Shown here: positions 1-9,274 of the stretch, piece by piece | How the letters are laid out: each line of letters opens with the position of its first letter | Position numbering within the stretch: position 1 is the stretch's first letter | Source: Thermodesulfobacteriota bacterium | GTDB lineage: Bacteria > Desulfobacterota > Thermodesulfobacteria > Thermodesulfobacteriales > Thermodesulfobacteriaceae | Assembly (NCBI GenBank): GCA_030550555.1 | Contig: JAUQPD010000045.1 | Coordinates: 48,318 to 112,317, forward strand | Reading direction: 5' to 3' | Length of the DNA stretch: 64,000 bases | Position numbers and translations under genes: made by a program | The notes under the pieces: generated by a model | What the model saw: only the letters and a program-made list of their open reading frames with translations | Databases searched by the model: none | Told to the model about the DNA's origin: nothing

Positions 1-1089
1 TTTTCTAAATTTTATCACATAATAGCCGTCTCTCCATTCTCGGTGAAGGATTTCCACTGTGACTCTTGCAATCTTAAAATGGGCAAGAAGGGCAAGAAAA
101 TTCTCCTCTCTCTTAAAGCGGACTTGAAAGGTCTCTTCAAATGGATTTTTATTCCTGAGGATTTGGAGGGCATTTTCAAAAAGGGTCTCTCCAAGACTTC
201 TGTAAATATCCTCTTTAAATTCTTCAAATTCATAGATATTTAAGAATAATCTTATCAATCTAAGGCTTATGTAGTTAGGCTCTACTTCACCAAGATAGGG
301 AAAAACAATCTTGAGGTCTGCAAGATTCGAATAAGGTGTTACATATTTTACTCGTGAACCTCTCGTTAGAGGTTTGAAGACAAGGCCTTCTCGGCCCTCT
401 GTGTGGTATCTTCTAATAAGGGTACATATTTTTTTATAGTCTTTTTCAGAATCAAAAGGGCCATGTATTTCTGGATGAGGAAAATTAAAAAACTGAAGAA
501 GATTCAGCTTTTCCTCAACAGAAATGAACTCTCCAGTACCCATCTTTGCAATATCAAAAACGAAAAACTTTATATCTTCCTTTATATATGGTGGCCATTC
601 ACTGACAAAGGGATTTTCTGGCCCTGCGACCTCACAGCAGATCACATAGTTGGGGAACTCCTTAAAAAATTTGGGAAGTTCTGGAAGGAAGTCAATCCAT
701 CTGTCAGTCGCAAAGGGGCAAACATAGCCTCTTCTTGTGAAGGCAAGAATTTCGCTACCCACCATTATTAGACGCACATTGTAACCCTCTATCTTTTCTT
801 CTGCGTAGAAAGGCTCTGAGAAGTATCTTTTTAGACCTGTTTTGAGGATATAGACTCTTGGAATGGATGGATAGCCCCTTACGAGGATTCGATCGTCAAA
901 TAAGGTGCCAACTGGCAGTCCCTTAAATTCCTTGTTGATTCGAAAAAAGTTCCAACCTTTCCAGCTTGAGGGAATGATTTTTCCCTTTTCAAAGGCACTC
1001 TCTAAGTCAGCCCAGGTGTAAATTTTTAAATGTGAGTTTTTCTCCCAACAATGAAATAGATAGTCTTTCTGCTCCCTACTTTCGCTCAA
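1..1089 (-). CDS. ATP-dependent RNA ligase, Rnl3 / Pab1020 (archaeal-type) family; C-terminus truncated by window edge
   Basis: Own translation of the minus strand from TTG at 1089 (SD-like AGGGGGA upstream, inside the rtcA end): (M)SESREQKDYLFHCWEKNSHLKIYTWADLESAFEKGKIIP...; nucleotidyltransferase motif I EEKIEGYNVR, FFVFDIAKMGTGEF, motif IV REGLVFKPL, RVKYVTPYSNLADLKI. Open to position 1, so absent from the ORF track. Confidence 0.88.
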   Translation of the reverse strand, partial: MSESREQKDYLFHCWEKNSHLKIYTWADLESAFEKGKIIPSSWKGWNFFRINKEFKGLPVGTLFDDRILVRGYPSIPRVYILKTGLKRYFSEPFYAEEKIEGYNVRLIMVGSEILAFTRRGYVCPFATDRWIDFLPELPKFFKEFPNYVICCEVAGPENPFVSEWPPYIKEDIKFFVFDIAKMGTGEFISVEEKLNLLQFFNFPHPEIHGPFDSEKDYKKICTLIRRYHTEGREGLVFKPLTRGSRVKYVTPYSNLADLKIVFPYLGEVEPNYISLRLIRLFLNIYEFEEFKEDIYRSLGETLFENALQILRNKNPFEETFQVRFKREENFLALLAHFKIARVTVEILHREWRDGYYVIKFRK

Positions 1090-2152
1090 TTATAACTGTC
1101 CCCCTTTCTCCTAACCTTCCTTCAATCTTTATAAGGAGCTCTTCAATAAACTTAGGTATCAACCAAACTTGTGTAAGTAGGTGCCCACTTACCCTTTGGA
1201 CCTTATAGGAGAATTTTCTTATTTGGGCCTCTTGCATTGCTAAGCACAAAGGAAGAAGGATCTGATCTCCTAAATGTTCATCAAGATGGGCCTTGCTATA
1301 CAAAAAATCTAGTAAGGTGCGTCCTGCTTTTCTACCTATCTCTTCGGCAGGAAGTCCCTTTTTTCCAAGCAGGTCTACTCCTGCCCGAAGGATTTCACTT
1401 TCCGAGTATATCAGAAGCATTGTTCCTGGAGATCTACTCTTGACTTTAACATATTCTGTTTGCTTCTCAATAGACAATTCACCTAAAGTATCAAGGGCAG
1501 ATTTTGCCTGTCTAAAGAGGATGTGTTCAGGAAGGTCTTCACTAACAAGGCTTAAAATTGTTAACCTTTTTGCATTGAATTCTTGAAAGGTTTCTGGAAG
1601 AGAGACCTTTTCCTTTGGAAATACTTGGAATATGACCTTGCCTCCACCTTTAGGATAAAAGCCTACTTCTAAGAGAGAGGCCTTTGCATAAAAGCCAAGA
1701 GTTTTTACAACAGGCAGATAGACTCTTTCAAGATAGTGAAAGGTTGGGCTAAAGGGAACATGGGTGCCTCCAGAGAGAATAAGTCTACCGCCACCTCCGA
1801 AGGCAAGAGGAACGAAGAGGGTTTGGAAGAGGAGGGAAGTGGAACCAGCAGTGCCAATGTCAAAACTGTATTCTCCTTGAGATGGGAGCTTGCGGGGAAT
1901 AAAAAGAAGTTCCTGTGAGTGAAGATGGGCCCCCTCGACATAAGCTTCAGAAAGCCTTTTGCAAGCCTCAACACAGGCAAAGTGTTGAGGTTGTAGTCCT
2001 GGTTTAGGTCGATTAGCCCTAATCTTGACCATCTTAAAAGGTTTCTGGAGAACTAAGGAAAGGGAAAGAGAGGTCCTTAAAATTTGGCCACCACCTTCGC
2101 AGTAAGAACCATCAATTTGAAGCAACTCTTTAGCCCCTGTAGAGACCTCCAT
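1076..2152 (-). CDS. rtcA: RNA 3'-terminal phosphate cyclase RtcA
   Basis: IDGSYCEGGGQILRTSLSLSL, RANRPKPGLQPQH, C-terminal AHLDEHLGDQILLPLCLA: RtcA signature. Confidence 0.93.
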   Translation of the reverse strand: MEVSTGAKELLQIDGSYCEGGGQILRTSLSLSLVLQKPFKMVKIRANRPKPGLQPQHFACVEACKRLSEAYVEGAHLHSQELLFIPRKLPSQGEYSFDIGTAGSTSLLFQTLFVPLAFGGGGRLILSGGTHVPFSPTFHYLERVYLPVVKTLGFYAKASLLEVGFYPKGGGKVIFQVFPKEKVSLPETFQEFNAKRLTILSLVSEDLPEHILFRQAKSALDTLGELSIEKQTEYVKVKSRSPGTMLLIYSESEILRAGVDLLGKKGLPAEEIGRKAGRTLLDFLYSKAHLDEHLGDQILLPLCLAMQEAQIRKFSYKVQRVSGHLLTQVWLIPKFIEELLIKIEGRLGERGTVIIERK

Positions 2153-2873
2153 TTACATGGAAGACCGCACCAGTAATATAGCTTGCTTGATCACTTGCTA
2201 AGAACACAGCAAGATGGGCAACCTCTTCAGGACTTCCAGGTCTCTTCATTGGTATTTCTTGGAGAAAAGCCTCTTTAACTTTTTCTGGAAGTTTTTCAGT
2301 CATATCAGTTTCTATGTAACCTGGAGCAATGGCATTTACTGTAATGTTTCTGTTGGCTACTTCTAAGGCTAGGGCTTTAGTAAATCCGATGAGCCCAGCC
2401 TTTGCTGAGGCATAATTGACCTGACCTGGATTTCCAGTAAAAGCAACAACTGAAGAGATATTTATGATCCGCCCCCATCTTTCCTTAAGCATAAGAGGGA
2501 GAACCGCCTGAGTGACATAAAAGGCAGAAAAAAGATTTGTCCTAAGGACAACTTCCCAGTCCTCTTCTCTCATCCTGAGGAGAAGGCTGTCTCTGGTGAT
2601 TCCTGCGTTGTTAACAAGGATGTGGATTTTTCCCAGCGTCTCTTCGATCTTCTTAATTGCGGATTTTACCGCAGAAGGATCTGATACATCAAAGGGGAGG
2701 AGATGGGCCTTTTTGCCTAGGTTCTCAATAAGCTCTTTTACCTCCTTTGCCTTATCCTCTGAACCTTTGTAGTTGATTATTACCTCCGCACCCGCCTTCG
2801 CGAGCTCTAAGGCAATAGCTCTTCCAATCCCTCGTGATGCACCTGTAACAAGGGCAACCTTTCCGTCAAGCAT
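2130..2873 (-). CDS. fabG: 3-oxoacyl-[acyl-carrier-protein] reductase
   Basis: SDR TGASRGIG, NNAGITRD, YASAKAGLIGFTK, C-term ASYITGAVFHVNGGLYR. Confidence 0.92.
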   Translation of the reverse strand: MLDGKVALVTGASRGIGRAIALELAKAGAEVIINYKGSEDKAKEVKELIENLGKKAHLLPFDVSDPSAVKSAIKKIEETLGKIHILVNNAGITRDSLLLRMREEDWEVVLRTNLFSAFYVTQAVLPLMLKERWGRIINISSVVAFTGNPGQVNYASAKAGLIGFTKALALEVANRNITVNAIAPGYIETDMTEKLPEKVKEAFLQEIPMKRPGSPEEVAHLAVFLASDQASYITGAVFHVNGGLYRG

Positions 2874-3039
2874 AGGCCCTCCTTTGAGAAGATGCTTACC
2901 TGTGCTTAAGATTTGTGTCTAATTTTACAGGAAACCACCTTTTATGGCAACCTAGATTGCCTGCTATAGCTTGGGACCACGAGGATTGACAGGTCCTTAA
3001 GTTGGAGTAGATTTTGGAAAAATTTTGGGGTAGAGCTCT

Positions 3040-4473
3040 ATGGAGTTTGAGGCGGTAATTGGGCTTGAAGTTCATGCCCAGCTTACAACAAAGAGCAAGC
3101 TTTTTTGTTCCTGTTCAACTAAGTTTGGCTCAGCTTCAAACACCCAGGTCTGTCCAATCTGTACTGGTCAACCAGGGGTCCTTCCTGTAATTAATAAAAA
3201 AGCTGTCGAATATGCCTTGAAACTTGCTTTAGCTCTGGGTTCAAAGATTAACCTCTATTCTGTAATGGCAAGAAAGCACTACTTTTATCCTGATCTACCA
3301 AAGAATTATCAGATTTCCCAATATGATATACCTATTGCGGTTGGTGGAGAGGTTGAAATTGAGATTGATGGCAAAAGGAAGAAGATTGGCCTAACGAGGA
3401 TTCACTTAGAGGAGGATGCAGGAAAGTTAATTCATGACGAAAGACAGCCCTATTCTTATGTGGATTTCAATAGGGCTGGAATTCCTCTGCTTGAAATTGT
3501 GTCAAAACCAGAAATTCACTCTCCCCAAGAGGCTGTAGCCTATTTAAAAACGCTAAGAAGTATTGTGAGATATCTTGGTATTTGTGATGGTAATATGGAA
3601 GAAGGTAGTCTAAGGTGCGATGCCAATGTCTCGGTAAGACCAAAGGGTTCCAAGGAATTTGGAACCAAAGTAGAGCTTAAGAATATGAATTCTTTTAAGC
3701 ATGTAGAAAGAGCTCTTGCCTATGAAATAAAACGTCAAATTGGCTTAATTCTTGAGGGAAAAGAGGTTATCCAGGAAACGAGGCTTTATGACGAAGCAAC
3801 TCAGACGACTCATCCGATGAGGGGTAAAGAAGAGGCCCATGACTATTGCTACTTTCCTGACCCTGATCTCATTGAGATTCAGTTAGATGAAGCCCTTCTT
3901 GAAAGGATTAAAGGAGATCTACCAGAACTTCCTCTTCAGAGAAAAGAGCGTTTTGAAAGGGCTTATGGCCTTTCTTCCTACGAAGCAAGTATACTTACTG
4001 AAGAAAGAACCCTTGCAGATTTCTTCGAAGAGACTGTGAAGATTTATCCAAATCCCAAGGCTGTTTCTAACTTCATTCTCACTGAGGTTTTGAGATATCT
4101 TAACAGAGATCATATTGACATATCTCAAAGTAAATTAAAGCCTGCCTATCTGGCAGAACTTCTTGAATTGGTGGAAAAGGAGACAATATCCATAACTCTT
4201 GCAAAACAGCAGGTTTTTCCTGAGGCTTATGAACGGGGGGTTTCACCAAAGCAAATAGTCGAGGAGAGAAACTTAGCTCAAGAGAGTTCTGAAGAGACTT
4301 TAAAAAGGATCTGCGAGGAAGTTCTCAGAGAAAATCCAGGAGAGGTTCAGCGCTATAGAGATGGCAAGAAAGGTCTCCTTGGTTACTTTGTTGGACAGGT
4401 CATGAAGAAGACTCAGGGAAAAGCCAATCCAAAGGTAGTAAACAGACTCCTTACCGAATTACTGGAGCAATAA
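3040..4473 (+). CDS. gatB: Asp-tRNA(Asn)/Glu-tRNA(Gln) amidotransferase subunit B
   Basis: AVIGLEVHAQLTTKSKLFCSCST, LPKNYQISQYDIPI, RCDANVSVRPKGS. Confidence 0.97.
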   Translation: MEFEAVIGLEVHAQLTTKSKLFCSCSTKFGSASNTQVCPICTGQPGVLPVINKKAVEYALKLALALGSKINLYSVMARKHYFYPDLPKNYQISQYDIPIAVGGEVEIEIDGKRKKIGLTRIHLEEDAGKLIHDERQPYSYVDFNRAGIPLLEIVSKPEIHSPQEAVAYLKTLRSIVRYLGICDGNMEEGSLRCDANVSVRPKGSKEFGTKVELKNMNSFKHVERALAYEIKRQIGLILEGKEVIQETRLYDEATQTTHPMRGKEEAHDYCYFPDPDLIEIQLDEALLERIKGDLPELPLQRKERFERAYGLSSYEASILTEERTLADFFEETVKIYPNPKAVSNFILTEVLRYLNRDHIDISQSKLKPAYLAELLELVEKETISITLAKQQVFPEAYERGVSPKQIVEERNLAQESSEETLKRICEEVLRENPGEVQRYRDGKKGLLGYFVGQVMKKTQGKANPKVVNRLLTELLEQ

Positions 4474-4474
4474 G

Positions 4475-5596
4475 TTGAGAAAGTTTAGAGGCACACCTAT
4501 AATCCCAGAAGGAGTGGACTTAATTAAGCCCTTTTTCTGGACAGAACAAGCCCTCTATATTCTTGACCAGCGAAAGCTTCCCTTGCAAGAAGTCTATTAC
4601 GAAGCTAATAGCTTAAAAAAGGTCTACGTTGCAATTAGGGATATGCTCGTCCGGGGCGCACCAGCTATTGGAATTGTCGCAGGAATTGGAGTTTTTATCG
4701 CATTGAAGGAGAATTTAAACAGAGTGAACTTTCCTCTATCAAGAAAGAGATTAGAAAGAGAATTTGACAAAATTGTCGAAAAACTTGCAAGTTCTCGTCC
4801 TACTGCTGTAAATCTTTTCTGGGCTCTCGAGAGGATGAGAAAAGTCTTTCACGGAGAAATGGCCACCTTTCCGTCAAATCTCGAAAGGGAGCATTATGAG
4901 AAATTGCTTGAGGTTTTGAAGAAGGAAGCTTTAAGAATTTGGGAGGAAGATCTCAGGGCAAATAGAGAAATGGGGCGAATTGGTGGGGCAATTCTGCCTG
5001 AAGGGTATGTTCTTACCCATTGCAATACAGGAGCTCTTGCTACAGGTGGTTATGGGACAGCCCTTGGAGTAATCAGGTTTGCCATAGAGCAAGGTAAAAA
5101 GATTCAGGTTTGGGTAGATGAAACCCGTCCTTTCTTGCAGGGTGCTCGCCTTACCGCCTGGGAGTTGTCCAAATTAAAAATTCCCTTTAAAATTATCACC
5201 GACAACTCTGCAGGCTTCCTTATGAAAAAGGGACTAGTGCAGGCGGTGATCGTTGGGGCAGATCGTATAGCTCTGAATGGAGACACAGCAAATAAGATTG
5301 GTACCTATGCTCTGGCGGTGCTTGCTAAGTATCACGGAATTCCCTTTTATGTCACAGCTCCTATAGCTACCTTTGATCATTCTCTTGAAAAAGGTGAAGG
5401 TATTCCAATTGAGGAACGAGCCGAAAAAGAAGTACTCTTCTGTCATCGCTCTAGAGTTGCTCCTCAGAAGGCTAGGGCTCTTAATTTAGCTTTTGATGTC
5501 ACACCTGGAGAGTTAATAACAGCTTTCATTACTGAAAGGGGGGTAATTGAGCCTCCTTTCGAAATTAATATTAGAAGGACCTTGGGACTTGTATGA
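4475..5596 (+). CDS. mtnA: S-methyl-5-thioribose-1-phosphate isomerase (TTG start)
   Basis: RDMLVRGAPAIGIVAGIG, THCNTGALATGGYGTALG, VIVGADRIALNGDTANKIGTYALA. Confidence 0.94.
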   Translation: MRKFRGTPIIPEGVDLIKPFFWTEQALYILDQRKLPLQEVYYEANSLKKVYVAIRDMLVRGAPAIGIVAGIGVFIALKENLNRVNFPLSRKRLEREFDKIVEKLASSRPTAVNLFWALERMRKVFHGEMATFPSNLEREHYEKLLEVLKKEALRIWEEDLRANREMGRIGGAILPEGYVLTHCNTGALATGGYGTALGVIRFAIEQGKKIQVWVDETRPFLQGARLTAWELSKLKIPFKIITDNSAGFLMKKGLVQAVIVGADRIALNGDTANKIGTYALAVLAKYHGIPFYVTAPIATFDHSLEKGEGIPIEERAEKEVLFCHRSRVAPQKARALNLAFDVTPGELITAFITERGVIEPPFEINIRRTLGLV

Positions 5597-6222
5597 AGAT
5601 TAAGGATTTGCCAGAAAACACTCTTCATAGATTGGTAATCTATCTGAATGTCCTTGATGCCCTTGAGAAGAAGAAGGTGGACTCTGTTAGTTCAGAGGAG
5701 CTTGCAAAGAGGTGTGGAGTAAATCCTGCACAGTTGAGAAAGGATTTAAGTTTCGTGGGGAATCTTGGCACGAAAGGGGTTGGCTATTCTGTGAAAAGTT
5801 TAAAATTCAGTCTCAAAAAATTTTTGGGAAGAACGGAAGAATGGAACCTAGTCGTCGGTGGACTTACTCCTCTTGCAGAATATCTTATCAACAATAGGGA
5901 TCTGCAAAAAGAAGGATTTTACATTATGTCTGCCTTTGATACTAGACCGGAGAAAATCGGACTTATAATAAACGGAGTATCTGTTTATAACCTTGATCAG
6001 TTAAGTTATGTCACAAAAGCCATAAAGGTTCACATTGGTATAATCACCTCCGAGGACAAACCAGAGGAATACTTTCAGGCCTTTCTTAGAGAAAATATCC
6101 GAGCTATTCTCAATCTAAGTTCAACTCCACTTTACTCTGAAAATCCAGAGGTAAAGATAGAAAACTTTTCCTTTCCAATGGCTCTGACAAAACTTTCCTT
6201 TTTCTTGAAGAATTCAAGCTGA
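5593..6222 (+). CDS. rex: Redox-sensing transcriptional repressor Rex-like protein
   Basis: N-terminal HTH SSEELAKRCGVNPAQLRKDLSFVGNLGTKGVGYSV is Rex-like; Rossmann part is divergent. Confidence 0.85.
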   Translation: MKIKDLPENTLHRLVIYLNVLDALEKKKVDSVSSEELAKRCGVNPAQLRKDLSFVGNLGTKGVGYSVKSLKFSLKKFLGRTEEWNLVVGGLTPLAEYLINNRDLQKEGFYIMSAFDTRPEKIGLIINGVSVYNLDQLSYVTKAIKVHIGIITSEDKPEEYFQAFLRENIRAILNLSSTPLYSENPEVKIENFSFPMALTKLSFFLKNSS

Positions 6223-6231
6223 GGGTTCTAG

Positions 6232-6678
6232 TTGGCAGTTGTCAAAGTTTGGCGAAAGGATCCACGGGCAAAACTTCCAGAAAGGAGCACGGAAGGGTCA
6301 ATAGGTTATGACATCTTTGCCCTAGAAGACACATTAATTCCCCCAAGAGGTTTTGCCCTTGTCAGAACTGGCCTAGTGATAGTGGCAGAGCCCCCTTTTG
6401 GACTTTTCATTTTCCCTCGCTCTTCACTTTTCAGAAAGAAGGGCCTAATTATGCCAAATTCAGTGGGGATTATTGATTTCGATTACTGTGGTGAGGAGGA
6501 TGAGATCCTCATTCCCCTTTATAATGTCACCGAAAAGGAGGCCTCCATAGGCTCGCAAGAGAGGATAGCTCAGGCAATTTTTCTAAAGGTAGATATTCCC
6601 CACCTGGTCGAGATTACGAAAGAGGAACTTCCCAGCAAATCAAGAGGTGGGTTTGGATCAACAGGAGGTTACAGGTGA
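6232..6678 (+). CDS. dut: dUTP diphosphatase (TTG start)
   Basis: GSIGYDIFAL, PRSSLFRKKGL, NSVGIIDFDYCGE, RGGFGSTGGY motifs. Confidence 0.88.
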   Translation: MAVVKVWRKDPRAKLPERSTEGSIGYDIFALEDTLIPPRGFALVRTGLVIVAEPPFGLFIFPRSSLFRKKGLIMPNSVGIIDFDYCGEEDEILIPLYNVTEKEASIGSQERIAQAIFLKVDIPHLVEITKEELPSKSRGGFGSTGGYR

Positions 6679-7649
6679 GATTAGATAATCTACGGGAGAG
6701 AGAAAGGAGGTTTTCTGAGATTTTGCTTGAGAAGCTTGACAGAAAATTTTTGAAGAATTTTCTCTTTTTTAGCTATCTTGGAGCAAGGATTTGTTATGCG
6801 GAAACGCATCCCCTTAATATATTTGAGGAGGAAAGATTTAAGGATTTTGAACGTTTCCGAAGTTTTCTATTACACTTGAAGAGGCTTGGGCACTACAGTG
6901 TCTTTGCCCACAGTCCTGTAATTGTTGATTTACAAGATTTAAGTCACAGTGAGAGATTTGAAATTGCCAGGACTTTTTTTAAGGTTTTTTGGAGTGAAGA
7001 TGGAACCCTTGCTCTTTTTAACCTAAGGCATTTTGCTGAGATCCTTGATGACCAAGCTTTTTTACATCTAATTGCAGACAGATTTAAACCCGACCAGATT
7101 AAGGTCCTTTTTGCTCGCAATTTTGACGTCCTCTTTGAGGGCAATCTCCACGAGCTACCACCTTCGCTCTGTGAAGACAAAGCGGATGTTTTTGCGGAGC
7201 AAGAGGTGATCATCATCACTATAGAGGAGGACATTCCTTTTGGCTGGGTTGGGGTCATAACCCATAACTTTTCTCGGATTTTTAGTCATCAATTTGTTAG
7301 ACACACTTGGCTTAATTTCAATCAACGATCTCATCGTTATACACGGGCAGAGAAATTTGTGGTCCCCTCTGTATTCAGTGAAGAAGATAGAAGACGTTAC
7401 AGATCAGTCATTGAGGAGACGATGAAGATCTATGAGGAATTGAGTAGGAATATGAAAAAGGAAAGTGCAAGGTTCGTGCTTCCTCAAGGGGTTGCAACTA
7501 CGGTTCTTGCAACTGGGCCTTATTTAGTTTGGGAAGATTTCATCAATAAAAGGGCGATACCACAGGCCCAAGACGAAATAAGAGCTCTTGCAATATTCCT
7601 TAAAGAGAAATTGACAGGTTTTTTGGGTGGTATTAAATATAAGAAATAG
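6675..7649 (+). CDS. thyX: FAD-dependent thymidylate synthase ThyX (GTG start; divergent signature)
   Basis: FVRHTWLNFNQRSHRYTR (cf. RHRxxSxxxxSxRY), ARFVLPQGVATTV, AQDEIRALA. Confidence 0.85.
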   Translation: MRLDNLRERERRFSEILLEKLDRKFLKNFLFFSYLGARICYAETHPLNIFEEERFKDFERFRSFLLHLKRLGHYSVFAHSPVIVDLQDLSHSERFEIARTFFKVFWSEDGTLALFNLRHFAEILDDQAFLHLIADRFKPDQIKVLFARNFDVLFEGNLHELPPSLCEDKADVFAEQEVIIITIEEDIPFGWVGVITHNFSRIFSHQFVRHTWLNFNQRSHRYTRAEKFVVPSVFSEEDRRRYRSVIEETMKIYEELSRNMKKESARFVLPQGVATTVLATGPYLVWEDFINKRAIPQAQDEIRALAIFLKEKLTGFLGGIKYKK

Positions 7650-7667
7650 GAGAAGATTCAGGGAGAT

Positions 7668-7740
7668 GGGCCTGTAGCTCAGCGGATAGAGCACTGGCCT
7701 CCGGAGCCAGGGGTCGGGAGTTCAAATCTCCCCAGGCCCG
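7668..7740 (+). tRNA. tRNA-Arg (anticodon CCG)
   Basis: Cloverleaf by eye: GGGCCTG acceptor/CAGGCCC, anticodon arm CTGGC-CTCCGGA-GCCAG, T arm GGGAG-TTCAAAT-CTCCC; no encoded CCA. Confidence 0.95.
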
Positions 7741-7882
7741 CTCCTCTTAACCTCCAAATCCGTGATATTCCCTCAAAAGTTGTTGTTATTAAATCTACTT
7801 CTATTTAGAAGAACCTTTAAATCTTGAATCATCTTAATTTTTAGGTTACCTTAAAGAGAAACATACATTTCTGGAGGCGAGG

Positions 7883-9259
7883 ATGGAAAAGAAACACATA
7901 TTTGATGTCATCTCTGAACAAGAGAAAGAATCCCTTAAAGCCTTTGCTGAGGACTATGTGAAATTTCTTTCAGAAGCAAAAACAGAGCGAGAGTCTGTGG
8001 ACTACTTTAGAGAAATCCTCTTGAGAGATCACTTTGAGGAGGGAGGTAAGGAGAGGGGATTTTTCATATATCGTAATAAATTTTTTGCCTGTTGGCGGAG
8101 GGGAAAAAGATCCATAAGAGAAGGTCTTAGAGTTATCGTAAGTCATATTGATACTCCAAGGCTTGATCTCAAACTACATCCTCTCTTTGAGGATATGGAC
8201 TTAGCTTTCTTCAAAACCCACTACTACGGAGGGATAAAAAAATATCACTGGGTAGCCCTACCTCTCTCCCTTCATGGAGTAGTCGTTAAGAAGGATGGTT
8301 CAACTGTAAAAATAATTATTGGAGAACGGGATGAAGATCCCGTATTCACCATCTGCGACCTCCTTCCTCATCTTGGCAGAAAGAGACAGGAAGAGAAGAA
8401 ATTAGCAGAGGCAATCCCTGCAGAAAACTTAAACATCCTTGTGGGAGGAATCCCTCTCGAGAAAACCTCAGAAGAAATAGGAGAAAATGGAAAGCAGAAA
8501 GAGCGTGTTAAAAAGAGAATTTTGAAGATTTTAGAAGAAAGATATGGGATAACTGAAGAAGATTTTGTTTCTGCAGAGATATTTGCAGTTCCTGCTGGCA
8601 GAGCTCGATTCCTTGGATTTGATGAAGCCTTTATTGGTGGTTATGGTCAGGATGATAGGATATGTGCTTACACCAGTTTTCAGGCTTTTAGAGAAGTTAC
8701 TGATCCTATCCATACGGTACTTGTTCTTTTTATGGATAGAGAGGAAATTGGTTCTGAGGGAAATACAAGTGCCAAGAGCAGAATTTTCGAAAGTTTGATA
8801 TATCGCTTAATTAAAGATGAAAATTTGAGTCCTACCCCTGATATCTTCTTTGAAGTAATGGAGAAGACAAAGGCACTTTCTGCAGATGTGACCGCAGGCA
8901 TTGATCCTATTTATATTGAAGTGCATGACAAACTTAATGATGCTAAAATGGGTTATGGTGTGGTTATTAGTAGATATACTGGACATGGTGGTAAGTATTT
9001 AGCTAATGAGGCCCATGCTGAGTACGTAAGTTTTTTGCGGAATATCTTTGAGAAAGAAGGTGTCATTTATCAAGTTGCTTCTATGGGTAAGGTGGATGAA
9101 GGAGGTGGGGGAACAGTTTCCAAATATTTTGCTTCCTATGGAATGGATATAGTAGATATAGGGCCACCCCTACTTTCTATGCATTCTCCCTTTGAGGTTT
9201 CTCATATAGGAGACCTCTATATGACCTTTAAGGCCTTTAGGGCCTTTTTGAAATCATAG
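7883..9259 (+). CDS. M18 family aminopeptidase
   Basis: RVIVSHIDTPRLDLK, FIGGYGQDDRICAYTSF, LFMDREEIGSEGNTSAKS, ADVTAGIDP metal-ligand motifs. Confidence 0.9.
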   Translation: MEKKHIFDVISEQEKESLKAFAEDYVKFLSEAKTERESVDYFREILLRDHFEEGGKERGFFIYRNKFFACWRRGKRSIREGLRVIVSHIDTPRLDLKLHPLFEDMDLAFFKTHYYGGIKKYHWVALPLSLHGVVVKKDGSTVKIIIGERDEDPVFTICDLLPHLGRKRQEEKKLAEAIPAENLNILVGGIPLEKTSEEIGENGKQKERVKKRILKILEERYGITEEDFVSAEIFAVPAGRARFLGFDEAFIGGYGQDDRICAYTSFQAFREVTDPIHTVLVLFMDREEIGSEGNTSAKSRIFESLIYRLIKDENLSPTPDIFFEVMEKTKALSADVTAGIDPIYIEVHDKLNDAKMGYGVVISRYTGHGGKYLANEAHAEYVSFLRNIFEKEGVIYQVASMGKVDEGGGGTVSKYFASYGMDIVDIGPPLLSMHSPFEVSHIGDLYMTFKAFRAFLKS

Positions 9260-9274
9260 CTCTATATTTCTCTT

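Noticed and set aside
403-771. 122-aa plus-strand ORF and 72-aa minus ORF (15..233) in the first kb
   Set aside because: Both are out-of-frame shadows of the RNA ligase gene on the minus strand, which has clear family motifs.
5104-5446. Antisense ORFs (5104..5286, 5234..5446, 6944..7258, 16526..17071 and similar)
   Set aside because: Low-complexity antisense reading of well-identified genes, with no family motifs or SD support.
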